Below, in pieces: positions 15,601 through 25,305 of a stretch of 64,000 nucleotides of DNA. The stretch spans positions 38,634 through 102,633 of the forward strand of contig DASXKV010000044.1 in NCBI GenBank assembly GCA_036496605.1, given 5' to 3'. The notes below the pieces were generated by a model that ran no database searches, had not been told where the DNA came from, and saw nothing but the letters and a program-made list of their open reading frames with translations. The DNA comes from Gemmatimonadaceae bacterium (GTDB lineage Bacteria; Gemmatimonadota; Gemmatimonadetes; Gemmatimonadales; Gemmatimonadaceae). The position numbers and the translations under genes were made by a program. How positions within the stretch are numbered: the first letter of the stretch is position 1; every line of letters begins with the position of its first letter.

Positions 15601-17148
15601 ATGACGAGCGTGGCCGCCCCCAAGACCGGCGCGGGGTCGTCGAGTCCGACGCAGCAAGCCAATCCGGAATTCATCAAGGCGATGACCCTGACCGACGCGA
15701 CGATGCTCGTCGCGGGCTCGATGATCGGTTCGGGAATTTTCATCGTCTCCGCGAGCATGTCGCGGACGCTCGGCTCTCCCTTCTGGTTGCTGCTCGCGTG
15801 GATCGTGACCGGTGTCGTCACGCTGCTCGGAGCGCTCTCGTATGGCGAGCTGGCGGCGATGTTTCCTCGAGCGGGCGGCCAGTACGTGTTTCTTCGCGAG
15901 TCCATGGGTCCACTGATGGGATTTCTCTACGGATGGACCCTTTTTCTCGTCATTCAGACTGGAACGATCGCCGCCGTCGCGGTGGCATTCGGGCGGTTTC
16001 TCGGCGTGCTCTGGCCCACGATCTCGCCGAATCGTTATGCATGGTTCCCCCAGGCGGATGTCTGTTCGAGGTGGCTCGGGTGCACCGACTCCGCGAACGC
16101 CATTCAGCTCGGCCTAACGCCACAACGGTTGGTTGCACTCGTGAGCATCGCGGTGCTGACGTGGATCAACCTGCGTGGCGTCCGCGAGGGGAAGATCGTG
16201 CAGACGACGCTCACGATCGTGAAGACCGGCGCGCTCGCCATGCTCATTCTCATCGGCATCACTGTCGGTAGGAACGCGACGGCGCTCGCCGCGAATTTTT
16301 CGAACGGTCACTTCTTCGGCACCGTGGACGTCTCGGGCGCATTTGTCATCGCGTTCGGTGCCGCACTCGTCGGCTCGTTGTTCTCGAGCGACGCGTGGAA
16401 CAACGTGACCTTCGCTGCCGCCGAGGTGCAGAACCCGAAGCGAAACTTGCCGCTGGCCCTCGTGTTGGGCACCGGGCTCGTGACGCTGCTCTATGTTCTC
16501 GCGAATGTCGGATATCTCAACGTCCTCCCGATGGCCGGCGATCCACAGGGCGCGACGGCGATCGCACGCGGCATCGCGAGCGCGACGCAGGATCGCGTGG
16601 CCACGGCGGCGCTCGAGGTCGTGTTTGGCGCCGCGGGGGCGACGATCATGGCCATCGCGATTCTGATCTCGACCTTCGGTTGCAACAACGGGCTCATTCT
16701 CGCCGGAGCGCGTGTGTACTACGCGATGGCGCGCGACGGGCTGTTCTTCCGTCGGGTGGGGACCCTGAACGCGCGACGGGTGCCAGCTGCCGGCCTGATC
16801 GTGCAGTCGATCTGGACGGCCCTGCTCTGCCTAACGGGGAGCTATGGTCAACTGCTCAATTATGTGATTTTCGCGGCGCTCGTGTTCTATGCGCTGACGA
16901 CGATCGGTCTGTTCATTCTGCGGGCGAAGCGTCCCGATATGGAGCGACCTTATCGGGCCTTTGGCTATCCCGTGCTCCCCGCCGTGTACATCGCGTTGAC
17001 GACGCTCGTCATGCTGCTCATCGTTCTCTCGCCGTCGACGCGGCAGGACGCCTTCTTGGGTCTGGTGCTCGTACTCATCGGTATTCCAGTATTCTTCCTC
17101 TGGCGCCGGATCGAACCATCGTCTCCCGGTGCCGCCTCACGAGTGTGA
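15601..17148 (+). CDS. APC-superfamily amino acid permease
   Basis: A 515-residue transporter with about twelve hydrophobic helices. The APC signature on TM1 is GSMIGSGIFIVSASM; TM2 follows as LLGALSYGELAAMFPRAGGQYVFLRE, and TM3 starts LMGFLYGWTLFLV. These features match the LAT/SteT-like branch (amino acid exchange or uptake with protons). A small insertion with two cysteines (WFPQADVCSRWLGC) lies between TM3 and TM4, which is unusual. It precedes the pyrophosphatase by 68 bp. Substrate cannot be deduced. Confidence 0.9.
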   Translation: MTSVAAPKTGAGSSSPTQQANPEFIKAMTLTDATMLVAGSMIGSGIFIVSASMSRTLGSPFWLLLAWIVTGVVTLLGALSYGELAAMFPRAGGQYVFLRESMGPLMGFLYGWTLFLVIQTGTIAAVAVAFGRFLGVLWPTISPNRYAWFPQADVCSRWLGCTDSANAIQLGLTPQRLVALVSIAVLTWINLRGVREGKIVQTTLTIVKTGALAMLILIGITVGRNATALAANFSNGHFFGTVDVSGAFVIAFGAALVGSLFSSDAWNNVTFAAAEVQNPKRNLPLALVLGTGLVTLLYVLANVGYLNVLPMAGDPQGATAIARGIASATQDRVATAALEVVFGAAGATIMAIAILISTFGCNNGLILAGARVYYAMARDGLFFRRVGTLNARRVPAAGLIVQSIWTALLCLTGSYGQLLNYVIFAALVFYALTTIGLFILRAKRPDMERPYRAFGYPVLPAVYIALTTLVMLLIVLSPSTRQDAFLGLVLVLIGIPVFFLWRRIEPSSPGAASRV

Positions 17149-17216
17149 GGCTCGGGCTCGCGCCCTTCGATCTCCCCTCGATCATACGACCGTTCAGCTC
17201 TTCAGGAGAAAGCGTA

Positions 17217-19757
17217 ATGATGCCTTCGTTGGTGACCACGCTGCGTAGACGACTTCCGCTAGCGCTCACGTTCGTGCTCGGAGCGCTGGCGACGCCGCTC
17301 GCCACGCCGCTCTTCGCCCAGGCGCCGGCCTCGCCGCCGTCTAGCGGGGGAGAAGCGAACCTCATCATTCCCGATCTGACGCAAGTGAGCTTTCTCGGCA
17401 TCAACGGCCACAAGCTGCTGCTGTCGGGACTCGTCGTCTGCGCACTCGGCCTCTTGTTCGGTCTAACGATTTACAATCGCCTCAAGAACATGGCCGTGCA
17501 CAAGTCGATGCTGGACATCTCCGAGCTGATTTACGAAACGTGCAAGACGTATCTGCAGAATCAGGGAAAATTCATCCTCCTGCTGTGGGTGTTCATCGGT
17601 TTGATTGCGGCCGTGTACTTCGGTATGCTTGCGCCGACGACCGACGCGTCAGGCGCTGAAGTACATGGATATCCGCCGCTCAAGGTGGCGGTCATCCTGC
17701 TGTTCAGTCTCATCGGCATCGCTGGTAGTTACGGCGTTGCTTGGTTCGGCATCCGCGTGAATACGTTCGCAAACTCGCGGACGGCATTCGCGAGTCTCCG
17801 CGGTAAGCCGTATCCGTGCTATCAGATTCCACTCTCGGCGGGAATGAGCATTGGCATGTTGCTCATCTCGGTCGAGCTCGTGCTGATGCTTTTTATTCTG
17901 CTCTTTATTCCGCGGGATTATGCGGGTCCGTGTTTCATTGGATTCGCAATCGGTGAGTCGCTCGGCGCAGCCGCCCTCCGAGTCGCGGGCGGTATTTTCA
18001 CGAAGATCGCGGACATCGGTTCGGACCTGATGAAGATCGTCTTCCGCATCAAGGAGGACGACGCACGCAACCCCGGCGTGATCGCGGATTGCACGGGCGA
18101 CAACGCGGGCGATTCGGTGGGTCCGAGCGCCGACGGTTTCGAGACGTACGGCGTCACGGGCGTCGCGCTCATCACCTTCATCCTGCTCGCGGTGTCCAGC
18201 GCGACGGTGCAGGTGCAGCTCCTGGTGTGGATCTTCGTGATGCGCATCGTGATGATCATCGCGTCCGGTATTTCATATCTTCTGAACGAAGCGATCGCCA
18301 AAGCGCGCTATGCGACCGCTGACCGGATGAACTTCGAATCGCCGCTCACGGTCCTCGTGTGGCTCACGTCGATCGTATCGGTCATTCTCACCTACATCGC
18401 CTCGTACGTGTTCATCAAGGACCTCGGCGACGGCAGCTTGTGGTGGAAGCTTTCGACAGTCATTACCTGCGGCACGCTCGCCGGTGCGATCATTCCCGAA
18501 TTCGTAAAGGTCTTTACGTCCGTTGACTCGCGACACACACGCGAAGTGGTGACCTCTTCGCGCGAGGGCGGGGCATCGTTGAATATTCTTTCCGGGCTCG
18601 TGGCGGGAAACTTCAGTGCGTTCTGGCTCGGCATCGTCATGGTCGCGCTGATGGGGATCGCGTTCGGCGTGAGCACGCTCGGCGTCGGTTCGCTGATGAT
18701 TGCCCCGGCGGTGTTCGCATTCGGCCTCGTCGCGTTCGGCTTCCTCGGTATGGGTCCGGTGACGATTGCCGTCGACTCGTACGGGCCGGTGACGGACAAT
18801 GCCCAGTCGGTGTACGAGCTGTCGCTCATCGAAGAAGTGCCTAACATAAAGGCTGAGCTCCAGCGTGATTACGGCTTCACCGTCGACTTCGAGCGCGCGA
18901 AGCACTTCCTCGAGGAGAACGACGGAGCGGGGAACACGTTCAAGGCGACAGCGAAGCCGGTGCTCATCGGAACGGCGGTCGTTGGTGCGACGACGATGAT
19001 CTTCTCGATCATCGTGGCACTCACGCAGGGCCTGCGTCCCGAGCTCATCGCCAACCTGTCGCTCTTGCATCCGCCGTTCCTGCTCGGACTCATCACGGGC
19101 GGCGCGGTGATTTACTGGTTCACCGGTGCATCGATGCAGGCGGTGACGACGGGCGCGTATCGCGCCGTCGAGTTCATCAAGGCCAACATTCGACTGGAAG
19201 GCGTAACAAGAGCCTCCGTCGAAGACTCGAAGAAAGTGGTGGCGATCTGTACGAAATACGCGCAGCTCGGAATGTTCAACATCTTCTTGACGGTGTTCTT
19301 CTTCACGCTCGCGTTCGCGTTCGTCGAGCCATACTTCTTCATCGGTTACCTCGTCTCCATCGCGCTATTCGGGTTGTTCCAGGCGGTGTTCATGGCGAAT
19401 GCTGGTGGTGCGTGGGACAACGCGAAGAAAATTGTCGAGGTCGAGCTGAAGGGGAAGGGCACGGAGCTGCATGCAGCTACGGTCGTGGGTGATACGGTTG
19501 GCGATCCGTTCAAGGACACCTCCTCGGTCGCGATGAACCCGATCATCAAGTTCACCACGCTGTTCGGTCTTCTCACGGTCGAGCTGGCGGTGTCGGTGGC
19601 GAATTCGCGCGGCACGCAGTTCACCTTCGTCCTCGCGGGAATTTTCTTCCTTCTCGCGTTGGTGTTCGTGTATCGCTCGTTCTACAGCATGCGCATCGAA
19701 TCCGAGAGGCCGGCGGACCTGCCGACGGGCGCGCCCGAGCGGGTGCCTGCGCGCTGA
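17217..19757 (+). CDS. hppA: Membrane-bound proton/sodium-translocating pyrophosphatase
   Basis: An 846-residue integral membrane enzyme that couples PPi hydrolysis to H+ (or Na+) export. I start it at ATG 17217, preceded by AGGAGA; the much longer upstream reading is the permease gene in another frame. A signal-like N-terminal extension (residues 1-35) precedes about 16 helices. The catalytic loop EDDARNPGVIAD near residue 280 and GDNAGDSVGPSADGFETY keep the acidic residues for Mg-PPi but diverge from canonical versions. The potassium-site motif reads GNTFKATAK, with Lys where K+-dependent enzymes have Ala, which predicts K+ independence. Probably a distinct subfamily. Neighbours are amino acid transporters, which such an ion gradient could drive. 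Confidence 0.93.
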   Translation: MMPSLVTTLRRRLPLALTFVLGALATPLATPLFAQAPASPPSSGGEANLIIPDLTQVSFLGINGHKLLLSGLVVCALGLLFGLTIYNRLKNMAVHKSMLDISELIYETCKTYLQNQGKFILLLWVFIGLIAAVYFGMLAPTTDASGAEVHGYPPLKVAVILLFSLIGIAGSYGVAWFGIRVNTFANSRTAFASLRGKPYPCYQIPLSAGMSIGMLLISVELVLMLFILLFIPRDYAGPCFIGFAIGESLGAAALRVAGGIFTKIADIGSDLMKIVFRIKEDDARNPGVIADCTGDNAGDSVGPSADGFETYGVTGVALITFILLAVSSATVQVQLLVWIFVMRIVMIIASGISYLLNEAIAKARYATADRMNFESPLTVLVWLTSIVSVILTYIASYVFIKDLGDGSLWWKLSTVITCGTLAGAIIPEFVKVFTSVDSRHTREVVTSSREGGASLNILSGLVAGNFSAFWLGIVMVALMGIAFGVSTLGVGSLMIAPAVFAFGLVAFGFLGMGPVTIAVDSYGPVTDNAQSVYELSLIEEVPNIKAELQRDYGFTVDFERAKHFLEENDGAGNTFKATAKPVLIGTAVVGATTMIFSIIVALTQGLRPELIANLSLLHPPFLLGLITGGAVIYWFTGASMQAVTTGAYRAVEFIKANIRLEGVTRASVEDSKKVVAICTKYAQLGMFNIFLTVFFFTLAFAFVEPYFFIGYLVSIALFGLFQAVFMANAGGAWDNAKKIVEVELKGKGTELHAATVVGDTVGDPFKDTSSVAMNPIIKFTTLFGLLTVELAVSVANSRGTQFTFVLAGIFFLLALVFVYRSFYSMRIESERPADLPTGAPERVPAR

Positions 19758-19765
19758 AGCCAGTT

Positions 19766-19864
19766 TGTCATCCTGAGCGCAGCGAAGGATCTGGGTCCTT
19801 GCGTCGAAGCAAGTCACAGGGCAAGGACGCTAGATCCTTCGTCGCTTCGCTCCTCAGCATGACA
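19766..19864. repeat. REP-like inverted repeat (TCATCCTGAGCG type)
   Basis: TGTCATCCTGAGCGCAGCGAAGGATCT at the left is mirrored by AGATCCTTCGTCGCTTCGCTCCTCAGCATGACA at the right, with inner GTCCTTGC/GCAAGGAC pairing. This TCATCCTGAGC...GAAGGATC palindrome recurs between genes in many unrelated bacterial genomes. It lies between two same-strand genes and could fold into a strong hairpin. Confidence 0.85.
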
Positions 19865-19884
19865 CAACTCTAGAACTATCCTTC

Positions 19885-21420
19885 ATGCCTTCACTCTTCT
19901 CGCGAAAGCCTATTTCGGAGCTGCTGGTCGAAGGTGAGCACCCCAACGCGCTGAAGCGTGCGTTGGGCGCCGGCGATCTGATCATGCTGGCGATCGGCGC
20001 GGTGATCGGCGCGGGGATCTTTGGCGCGATTGGTACCGCGGCCGCGGGGCAAACCGACGCGGCGGGCCACATCATTCGTACGGGCGCCGGACCGGCGCTT
20101 GTTCTTTCTTTCTTGCTCCTCGGCTTCGCCTGCGCGCTCGCTGGCCTCTGTTACGCCGAGCTGGCGTCGATGATCCCACAGGCGGGTAGCGCGTACGCGT
20201 ACGCGTATGCGACGTTAGGCGAGATCGTCGCCTGGATCATCGGCTGGGATCTGATCCTCGAGTATGCCGTCGGCAACGTCGCCGTCGCGATCTCGTGGGG
20301 AGATTACTTCAAGACGCTCACGGGAGGGCTCTTCGGGGCACCGCTCTGGCTCACGACGGGCTATCGCACGGCACTGCTCAGCTCCGATCCTGCGATTCAC
20401 GGTCTGCTACAGACCGCGCCGCATCTCGCTGGTGTTGCGATCCTCATCAATGTGCCGGCGGCCATCATCGTCTTGCTGGTCACCTGGCTGCTGATGATGG
20501 GTGTCCGCGAGAGCGCGCGGGCGAACAACATCATGGTCGCGGTGAAGCTCGTCGTCCTTGCGCTCTTCGTCGTTGTCGGGTTCATGCACATCGATCCGAA
20601 GAACTATCATCCCTTCGCGCCTAACGGCTGGACGGGGATTCATCAGGGCGCGGCGATCGTCTTCTTTGCCTACATCGGCTTCGACGCCATATCGACGGCG
20701 GCTGAGGAAACGAAGAATCCTCAGCGAAACATGCCGCTTGGGATTCTTGGCGGGCTGGCGATCTGTACGATTATCTACATCATCATCGGCGCCGTGCTCA
20801 CGGGTATGGCGCCATCTAGCCAGCTGGGCGTCGCCGATCCGCTCGCGCGCGCGCTGCAGATCGCCGGGCTCGATCGCCTGAGCCGCCTGCTCTCGCTCGG
20901 TGCCGTCGTCTCGATGACCGCCGTCTTGCTTGTCTTTCAGTACGGCCAGCCGCGCATTTTTTTCGCCATGGCACGGGACGGACTGCTCCCGAAGTGGGCC
21001 GCGAAAGTCAGTGGCAAGCATCGCGTTCCACACATAACGACCCTCCTTACCGGATTGTTCGTTGCCGCGTGGTCGCTCATTGGCGATGCCGGCGAGACAT
21101 ATGATCTGACGAACATCGGAACGTTGTTCGCGTTCGTGCTCGTCTGCATCGGTGTGCTTGTGCTTCGCCATACGGACCCGGATCGTGAACGACCATTCCG
21201 GGTACCGATGGTCTGGCCGGTGACGATCGTCGGCGCCGCGTTGTGTGTGTATGTGATGCGGGGCCTGCCTCCTCAGGCATGGGAGCGATTCGGGTGGTGG
21301 CTGGCGATCGGGCTCGTGCTGTACTTTAGCTTTGGTTTCCGCAACTCAACCCTGCGGCGCAGCATGCGCCCTGAGCTCCCCGACCTCTCCTCGACGCGAC
21401 CACGCGAGCGAGTGCCATGA
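19885..21420 (+). CDS. APC-family amino acid permease (cationic amino acid transporter-like)
   Basis: A 511-residue membrane protein with 12 or more helices, related to the CAT (cationic amino acid transporter) branch. TM1 has IGAVIGAGIFGAIGTAA. A CAT-like long first loop, then CYAELASMIPQAGSAYAY and IGWDLILEYAVGNVAVA follow; YIGFDAISTAAEETKNPQRN is the conserved mid-protein segment. No C-terminal extension. It overlaps the next transporter by ATGA, so the two are co-translated. Substrate probably a basic or bulky amino acid by family only. Confidence 0.92.
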   Translation: MPSLFSRKPISELLVEGEHPNALKRALGAGDLIMLAIGAVIGAGIFGAIGTAAAGQTDAAGHIIRTGAGPALVLSFLLLGFACALAGLCYAELASMIPQAGSAYAYAYATLGEIVAWIIGWDLILEYAVGNVAVAISWGDYFKTLTGGLFGAPLWLTTGYRTALLSSDPAIHGLLQTAPHLAGVAILINVPAAIIVLLVTWLLMMGVRESARANNIMVAVKLVVLALFVVVGFMHIDPKNYHPFAPNGWTGIHQGAAIVFFAYIGFDAISTAAEETKNPQRNMPLGILGGLAICTIIYIIIGAVLTGMAPSSQLGVADPLARALQIAGLDRLSRLLSLGAVVSMTAVLLVFQYGQPRIFFAMARDGLLPKWAAKVSGKHRVPHITTLLTGLFVAAWSLIGDAGETYDLTNIGTLFAFVLVCIGVLVLRHTDPDRERPFRVPMVWPVTIVGAALCVYVMRGLPPQAWERFGWWLAIGLVLYFSFGFRNSTLRRSMRPELPDLSSTRPRERVP

Positions 21421-22790
21421 CTTATAGCGCAGCACCTGCCGACACGGCGAACGGCTCGGCCGCTCCGCGACGCGGACTCCGACGCGTATCGCTGACGCAG
21501 TGGATCCTGGTCTCGATGGTCGTCGGGATCCTTCTGGGTTGGCTCTTTCCCGAGAGCGCACGCGACGCGCATCACGGCTGGGCGGCGACGGATCTGAACG
21601 TCCTGTCGACGGTGTTCCTGCGCATGATCAAGTCGTTGATCGTGCCGCTGCTGTTCGGAACGCTCGTCGTCGGCATCGCCGGGCATGGCGACGACATGAG
21701 ACGCGTCGGCAAGCTTGCTCTGCGCTCGATCATCTATTTCGAGGTCGTGACGACGCTCGCCCTGGCGGTTGGGCTGATCGTCGTGAATGTCCTGAAGCCG
21801 GGTCGCGGCGTGGACCTCGGTGCGGCATCGGCGGCCGAAGGTACACAACTCGCCGCGACGCACACGACGTTGAGCGGTGTGCTCGAGCATACCGTGCCGC
21901 AGAGCTTCTTCGACGCGGCGACGCGCAACGAAGTGCTGCAGATCGTCTTTTTCTCGATCCTCTTCGCCGTGGCGCTGTCGCAGGTGAAGCAGGAGCGTGC
22001 GAAGACGTTCATGTTGAGCGCGTGCGAAAGTCTCTCCGAGGTGATGTTCAAGTTCACGGGCATCGTGATGAAGTTCGCGCCGATCGGCATCGGCGCCGCA
22101 ATTGCCGTGACGATCTCGAAGAGCGGCCTCGGTGTATTGCGGAATCTCGGGATTCTGGTGCTCGCGCTCTACGGCGCGCTGATCGCCTTCGTCGTCTTCG
22201 TGCTCGTGCCGGTAATGATTATTGCGCGGGTCCCGGTGCGCCGATTCCTGCGCGCGGTGCGTGAGCCGTGGCTCATCGCGTTCACGACGGCGTCGTCGGA
22301 GGCGGCGCTGCCACTGGCGATGGAGAAGATGGAGGCGTTAGGCGTCCCCCGCCGTATCGTCGCCTTCGTGTTGCCGACGGGCTATTCGTTCAATCTCGAT
22401 GGCAGTACGCTCTATCTCGCGCTCGCGTCGGTCTTCGCGGCGCAGGCAGCCGGGATCGACATGCCAATCTCGACGCAGCTCGTGATGATGCTGACGCTGA
22501 TGCTCTCGAGTAAGGGAGTCGCCGCAGTACCGCGTGCGGCGTTGGTCATCCTCTCCGGGGCGCTCACGCAATTCAATCTGCCGCTTCAGGCGGTCGCGGT
22601 GATTCTCGGTGTCGATGCGCTGATGGACATGGCGCGCACATCGATCAATCTGTTCGGCAACTGCCTTGCGACGGTCGTGATGGCACGGTGGGATGGTGAA
22701 TTCGATCGTCCTGCTGCATCGACGCCGGTCGCGGACGCGCTTGCGGGGCGGCGGCTCGAGGCGCCCGCGGTCGAGACACCGGTTGCCTAA
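21417..22790 (+). CDS. Dicarboxylate/amino acid:cation symporter (DAACS family)
   Basis: A 457-residue GltP/DctA-type Na+ or H+ symporter for glutamate, aspartate or C4-dicarboxylates. Family signatures are visible: the serine-rich re-entrant loop (TTASSEAALPLAMEKM), TGYSFNLDGSTLYL, and the HP2/TM8 region SSKGVAAVPRAALVIL followed by GVDALMDMARTSINLFGN. The 30-residue N-terminus is polar and cytosolic. The stop codon lies inside a CCTAACG word. Co-translated with the CAT-type permease. The aspartase at 43529 would use aspartate imported by such a system; the link is metabolic inference. Confidence 0.94.
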   Translation: MTYSAAPADTANGSAAPRRGLRRVSLTQWILVSMVVGILLGWLFPESARDAHHGWAATDLNVLSTVFLRMIKSLIVPLLFGTLVVGIAGHGDDMRRVGKLALRSIIYFEVVTTLALAVGLIVVNVLKPGRGVDLGAASAAEGTQLAATHTTLSGVLEHTVPQSFFDAATRNEVLQIVFFSILFAVALSQVKQERAKTFMLSACESLSEVMFKFTGIVMKFAPIGIGAAIAVTISKSGLGVLRNLGILVLALYGALIAFVVFVLVPVMIIARVPVRRFLRAVREPWLIAFTTASSEAALPLAMEKMEALGVPRRIVAFVLPTGYSFNLDGSTLYLALASVFAAQAAGIDMPISTQLVMMLTLMLSSKGVAAVPRAALVILSGALTQFNLPLQAVAVILGVDALMDMARTSINLFGNCLATVVMARWDGEFDRPAASTPVADALAGRRLEAPAVETPVA

Positions 22791-22816
22791 CGGTCGTCCT
22801 TGCCTCGGGATGACAA

Positions 22817-23749
22817 CTACGTCATGCTCTCGCCGACAAATCGCAGCGCGCCGCGCACTGCACCGCGCACTGGGATCACTTCTTCAGTGCTCAGCTGAGC
22901 GCCTGGCACCGCCGTCTTGAGCCGATGCTCGAGACGGCGGCGCAGCGTCGACCCGCGCTGGAGCATGCCGCCGGTGAGGGCGACGGGCAGCGCCGCACGC
23001 TCATCGACGAACAGCTGACGTGCCAGAGCGCGGATGTGCAGGGCGAGCTCCTCCACGGCGAGACTCACAATCGAATTCGCGCGCAGGTCCCCCGCATCGG
23101 CGACGCTCATCACTACGGGCGCGAGAGAGGCGAGGCCCTGCGGCGTTGCGGACGCCGCCCAATTGATGAGCTCCGCCAGCTCGTTCACCTGCGCCGCGGT
23201 GAGAATGGCACCCGTGAGCGACGTCTCCGGCTCGCGGCCATCGCTCGCCGCCGCGACGACGGAGAGCGCCTTTCGGCCGATCCACGCGCCACTCCCTTCA
23301 TCTCCGAACACCGGACCCCAGCCGCCGCAGCGAGCGGTCGCGCCGGTCGGGCTGCGGCCAAACGCGATCGACCCCGTCCCGCTGATCAGCAGCACGCCAG
23401 GTCCATCGCCAAATGCGTCGTCGAGCGCAACGCTGAAGTCCGAGTGAATGACAATTTCGTCCGCCAGCTCGCGGCTCACGAGCGCTTGCCATAGCTCCTG
23501 CCGCTCGGCGTCGCGTCCGACCCCGGCGACACCCACACAGAGTACGCGCGGCATGACGTGCGTCATCTCGCACGAGGCGAGCGCGTCTCGCACAACGTCG
23601 GCGATGACCGCCGCGGACTCGTCCACCCGGCCCGGCCTAACGGCACTCGCTGGACCGACGACGTCGGCGATCTTGCCGCCATGCTCGTCGGCGACCATCG
23701 CGCGTGTCTTGGAGCCGCCGCCATCGATGCCAATGACGACGAGCGTCAC
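22817..23749 (-). CDS. BadF/BadG/BcrA-type sugar kinase (N-acetylglucosamine or N-acetylmuramate kinase-like)
   Basis: A 310-residue ASKHA-fold kinase that would phosphorylate an amino sugar at C6 after uptake. The N-terminal phosphate motif GIDGGGSKTRAMVAD and second phosphate segment LLISGTGSIAFG are clear, with GGWGPVFGDEGSGAWIGRKAL typical of eukaryotic-type GlcNAc kinase and bacterial MurK homologues. I start at GTG 23749, which overlaps the symporter stop by GTGA; upstream sequence is the symporter in another frame. Last gene of the minus-strand amino-sugar cluster, after the symporter and NagB fusion, supporting GlcNAc or MurNAc as substrate. Confidence 0.9.
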   Translation of the reverse strand: MTLVVIGIDGGGSKTRAMVADEHGGKIADVVGPASAVRPGRVDESAAVIADVVRDALASCEMTHVMPRVLCVGVAGVGRDAERQELWQALVSRELADEIVIHSDFSVALDDAFGDGPGVLLISGTGSIAFGRSPTGATARCGGWGPVFGDEGSGAWIGRKALSVVAAASDGREPETSLTGAILTAAQVNELAELINWAASATPQGLASLAPVVMSVADAGDLRANSIVSLAVEELALHIRALARQLFVDERAALPVALTGGMLQRGSTLRRRLEHRLKTAVPGAQLSTEEVIPVRGAVRGALRFVGESMT

Positions 23750-25305
23750 GATGCCTGCCCCCGCATCGGAGTCGAGCGCACGTCGGACGCGGCGGCCGGC
23801 GCGGCGCCGGCGTGTGTGAATGAAGAAAGCATGCCAACCACGATGGTGATCATCGTTCCAATGAGAACATACCAGGGCCACGCAATGCTGCCTAACGGCT
23901 GAAGAACGCCGGCCAGGGCCGGTACCGCGGCGGCGATTTGCTTGGCGAAGACCACGAAGGCCATCGCGAGAATGCCGAGCGACATGCCGAGAATTGCATC
24001 GGACTGCCGCGCGCGACGCCACAAGATACCGAGAAAAAAGCCTCCGAGGAGACCACCGTAGGTGAACGAAGCGATCGAAAGCGCGACGACGACAACGGGA
24101 GTCTGTTGGTTCTGAGGGAAGAGCAGGGCTCCGCCGGTGAGAACCACGCCCCAGAGGAGCGCAAAGATCTTTCCGACCCGCAGCGTGCGCGGATCGTCAG
24201 CGCGGCCTCCCGTGAGCGGGAGATAGATATCGTGCGTCGCAGCGGCCGCGAGCGAATTGATCGCGCCGGAGTGTGTGCTCATCGTGGCGGCGAGAATCGC
24301 AGCGAGCACGAGTCCGAGCAGGCCGTGCGGCATGTACTGCAGAATGAACGTCGGAAATACGTCGTCGGGCTTCGCGAAGCCATGGTTGGGGCCGTACAGC
24401 GCCCACAGCCCCACGCCGATCAGGAGAAAGAGCGTGAATTGCAACGTCACGGCGACGCCACTGCCGACGATTGCCACCTGGGCATCCTTGAGCGTGCGCG
24501 CCGACAGCAGGCGCTGGACGATCAGCTGGTCGGCGCCGTGCGACGCCATCGACAGGAATGCGCCGCCGATCAATCCGGCGAATACCGTGTGCGGTCGATC
24601 GAAGCCTGTATAAAAGTCTATAAACTTCAATTTGCCCGCCGGTCCAGCCGTTGCCACGATCTGCGACCAGCCGCCATTCACGAGCTTCCCCAATAGGACG
24701 AGCGCCGCGATGCCGCCAATGATGTACACGCTCGCCTGGAGAATTTCGGTCCAGACGACGGCGCGCATCCCGCCGCGATAGGTGTAAATGATCGTCAGCG
24801 TCCCAAGGACGAGCACTGCCGTCGGCATGACCCACTGCCTTGGTACCACACCGTTGAGGATGAGCGCGATCGGAATCGCCGTCGCGAAGACGCGCACGGA
24901 GTCGGCGAGCCCACGCGTCAGCATGAACACGACCGATGTGAAGCGTCGTGTGGCGAGACCGAAGCGTTGTTCGAGGAGCGCGTAGGCCGTCACGAGCTCG
25001 CCCTGGTAGTAGCGCGGCAGCAGAACCGTCGCGACGACGATACGACCCAGGAGATACCCAACCGAGACCTGAAGGAATCCGAGATTGCCGATGTAGGCGA
25101 GCCCGGGGATACTGATGAACGTGAGCGCGCTCGTCTCACTGGCAACGACGGAAAACATGACCGCCCACCAGGGAATCGTGCGGCCGGCGACGAAGTAGTC
25201 CTTCGCGTCGCGCTGCTTCCGGCCAACCCAGATACCGAGCAGGGTCGTGCCAACGAGATAGAGCAGGATGACGACCGCGTCGAGTGCGGAGAGTCCGCGG
25301 GTCAT
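23746..25305 (-). CDS. Sodium:solute symporter (SSS family)
   Basis: A 519-residue Na+-coupled transporter of the SSF/LeuT fold with about 13 helices. TM1 is ALDAVVILLYLVGTTLLGIWVG. The following DAKDYFVAGRTIPWWAVMFS and SALTFISIPGLAY match sugar- and solute-specific SSS members. Being coupled to an amino-sugar kinase and next to NagB makes GlcNAc or a related sugar the likely cargo (inference). Two CGTTAGG words sit in the 47-bp gap between this gene and the NagB fusion upstream. Confidence 0.92.
   Translation of the reverse strand: MTRGLSALDAVVILLYLVGTTLLGIWVGRKQRDAKDYFVAGRTIPWWAVMFSVVASETSALTFISIPGLAYIGNLGFLQVSVGYLLGRIVVATVLLPRYYQGELVTAYALLEQRFGLATRRFTSVVFMLTRGLADSVRVFATAIPIALILNGVVPRQWVMPTAVLVLGTLTIIYTYRGGMRAVVWTEILQASVYIIGGIAALVLLGKLVNGGWSQIVATAGPAGKLKFIDFYTGFDRPHTVFAGLIGGAFLSMASHGADQLIVQRLLSARTLKDAQVAIVGSGVAVTLQFTLFLLIGVGLWALYGPNHGFAKPDDVFPTFILQYMPHGLLGLVLAAILAATMSTHSGAINSLAAAATHDIYLPLTGGRADDPRTLRVGKIFALLWGVVLTGGALLFPQNQQTPVVVVALSIASFTYGGLLGGFFLGILWRRARQSDAILGMSLGILAMAFVVFAKQIAAAVPALAGVLQPLGSIAWPWYVLIGTMITIVVGMLSSFTHAGAAPAAASDVRSTPMRGQAS

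Noticed and set aside
16395..17216. N-terminal extension of the pyrophosphatase frame by about 270 codons
   Set aside because: This part is the permease gene read out of frame. ATG 17217 has a proper AGGAGA site and a signal-like N-terminus.
23750..24022. Upstream extension of the sugar-kinase frame
   Set aside because: It is the symporter gene in another frame; GTG 23749 gives the expected GIDGGGSKT start and a GTGA overlap.
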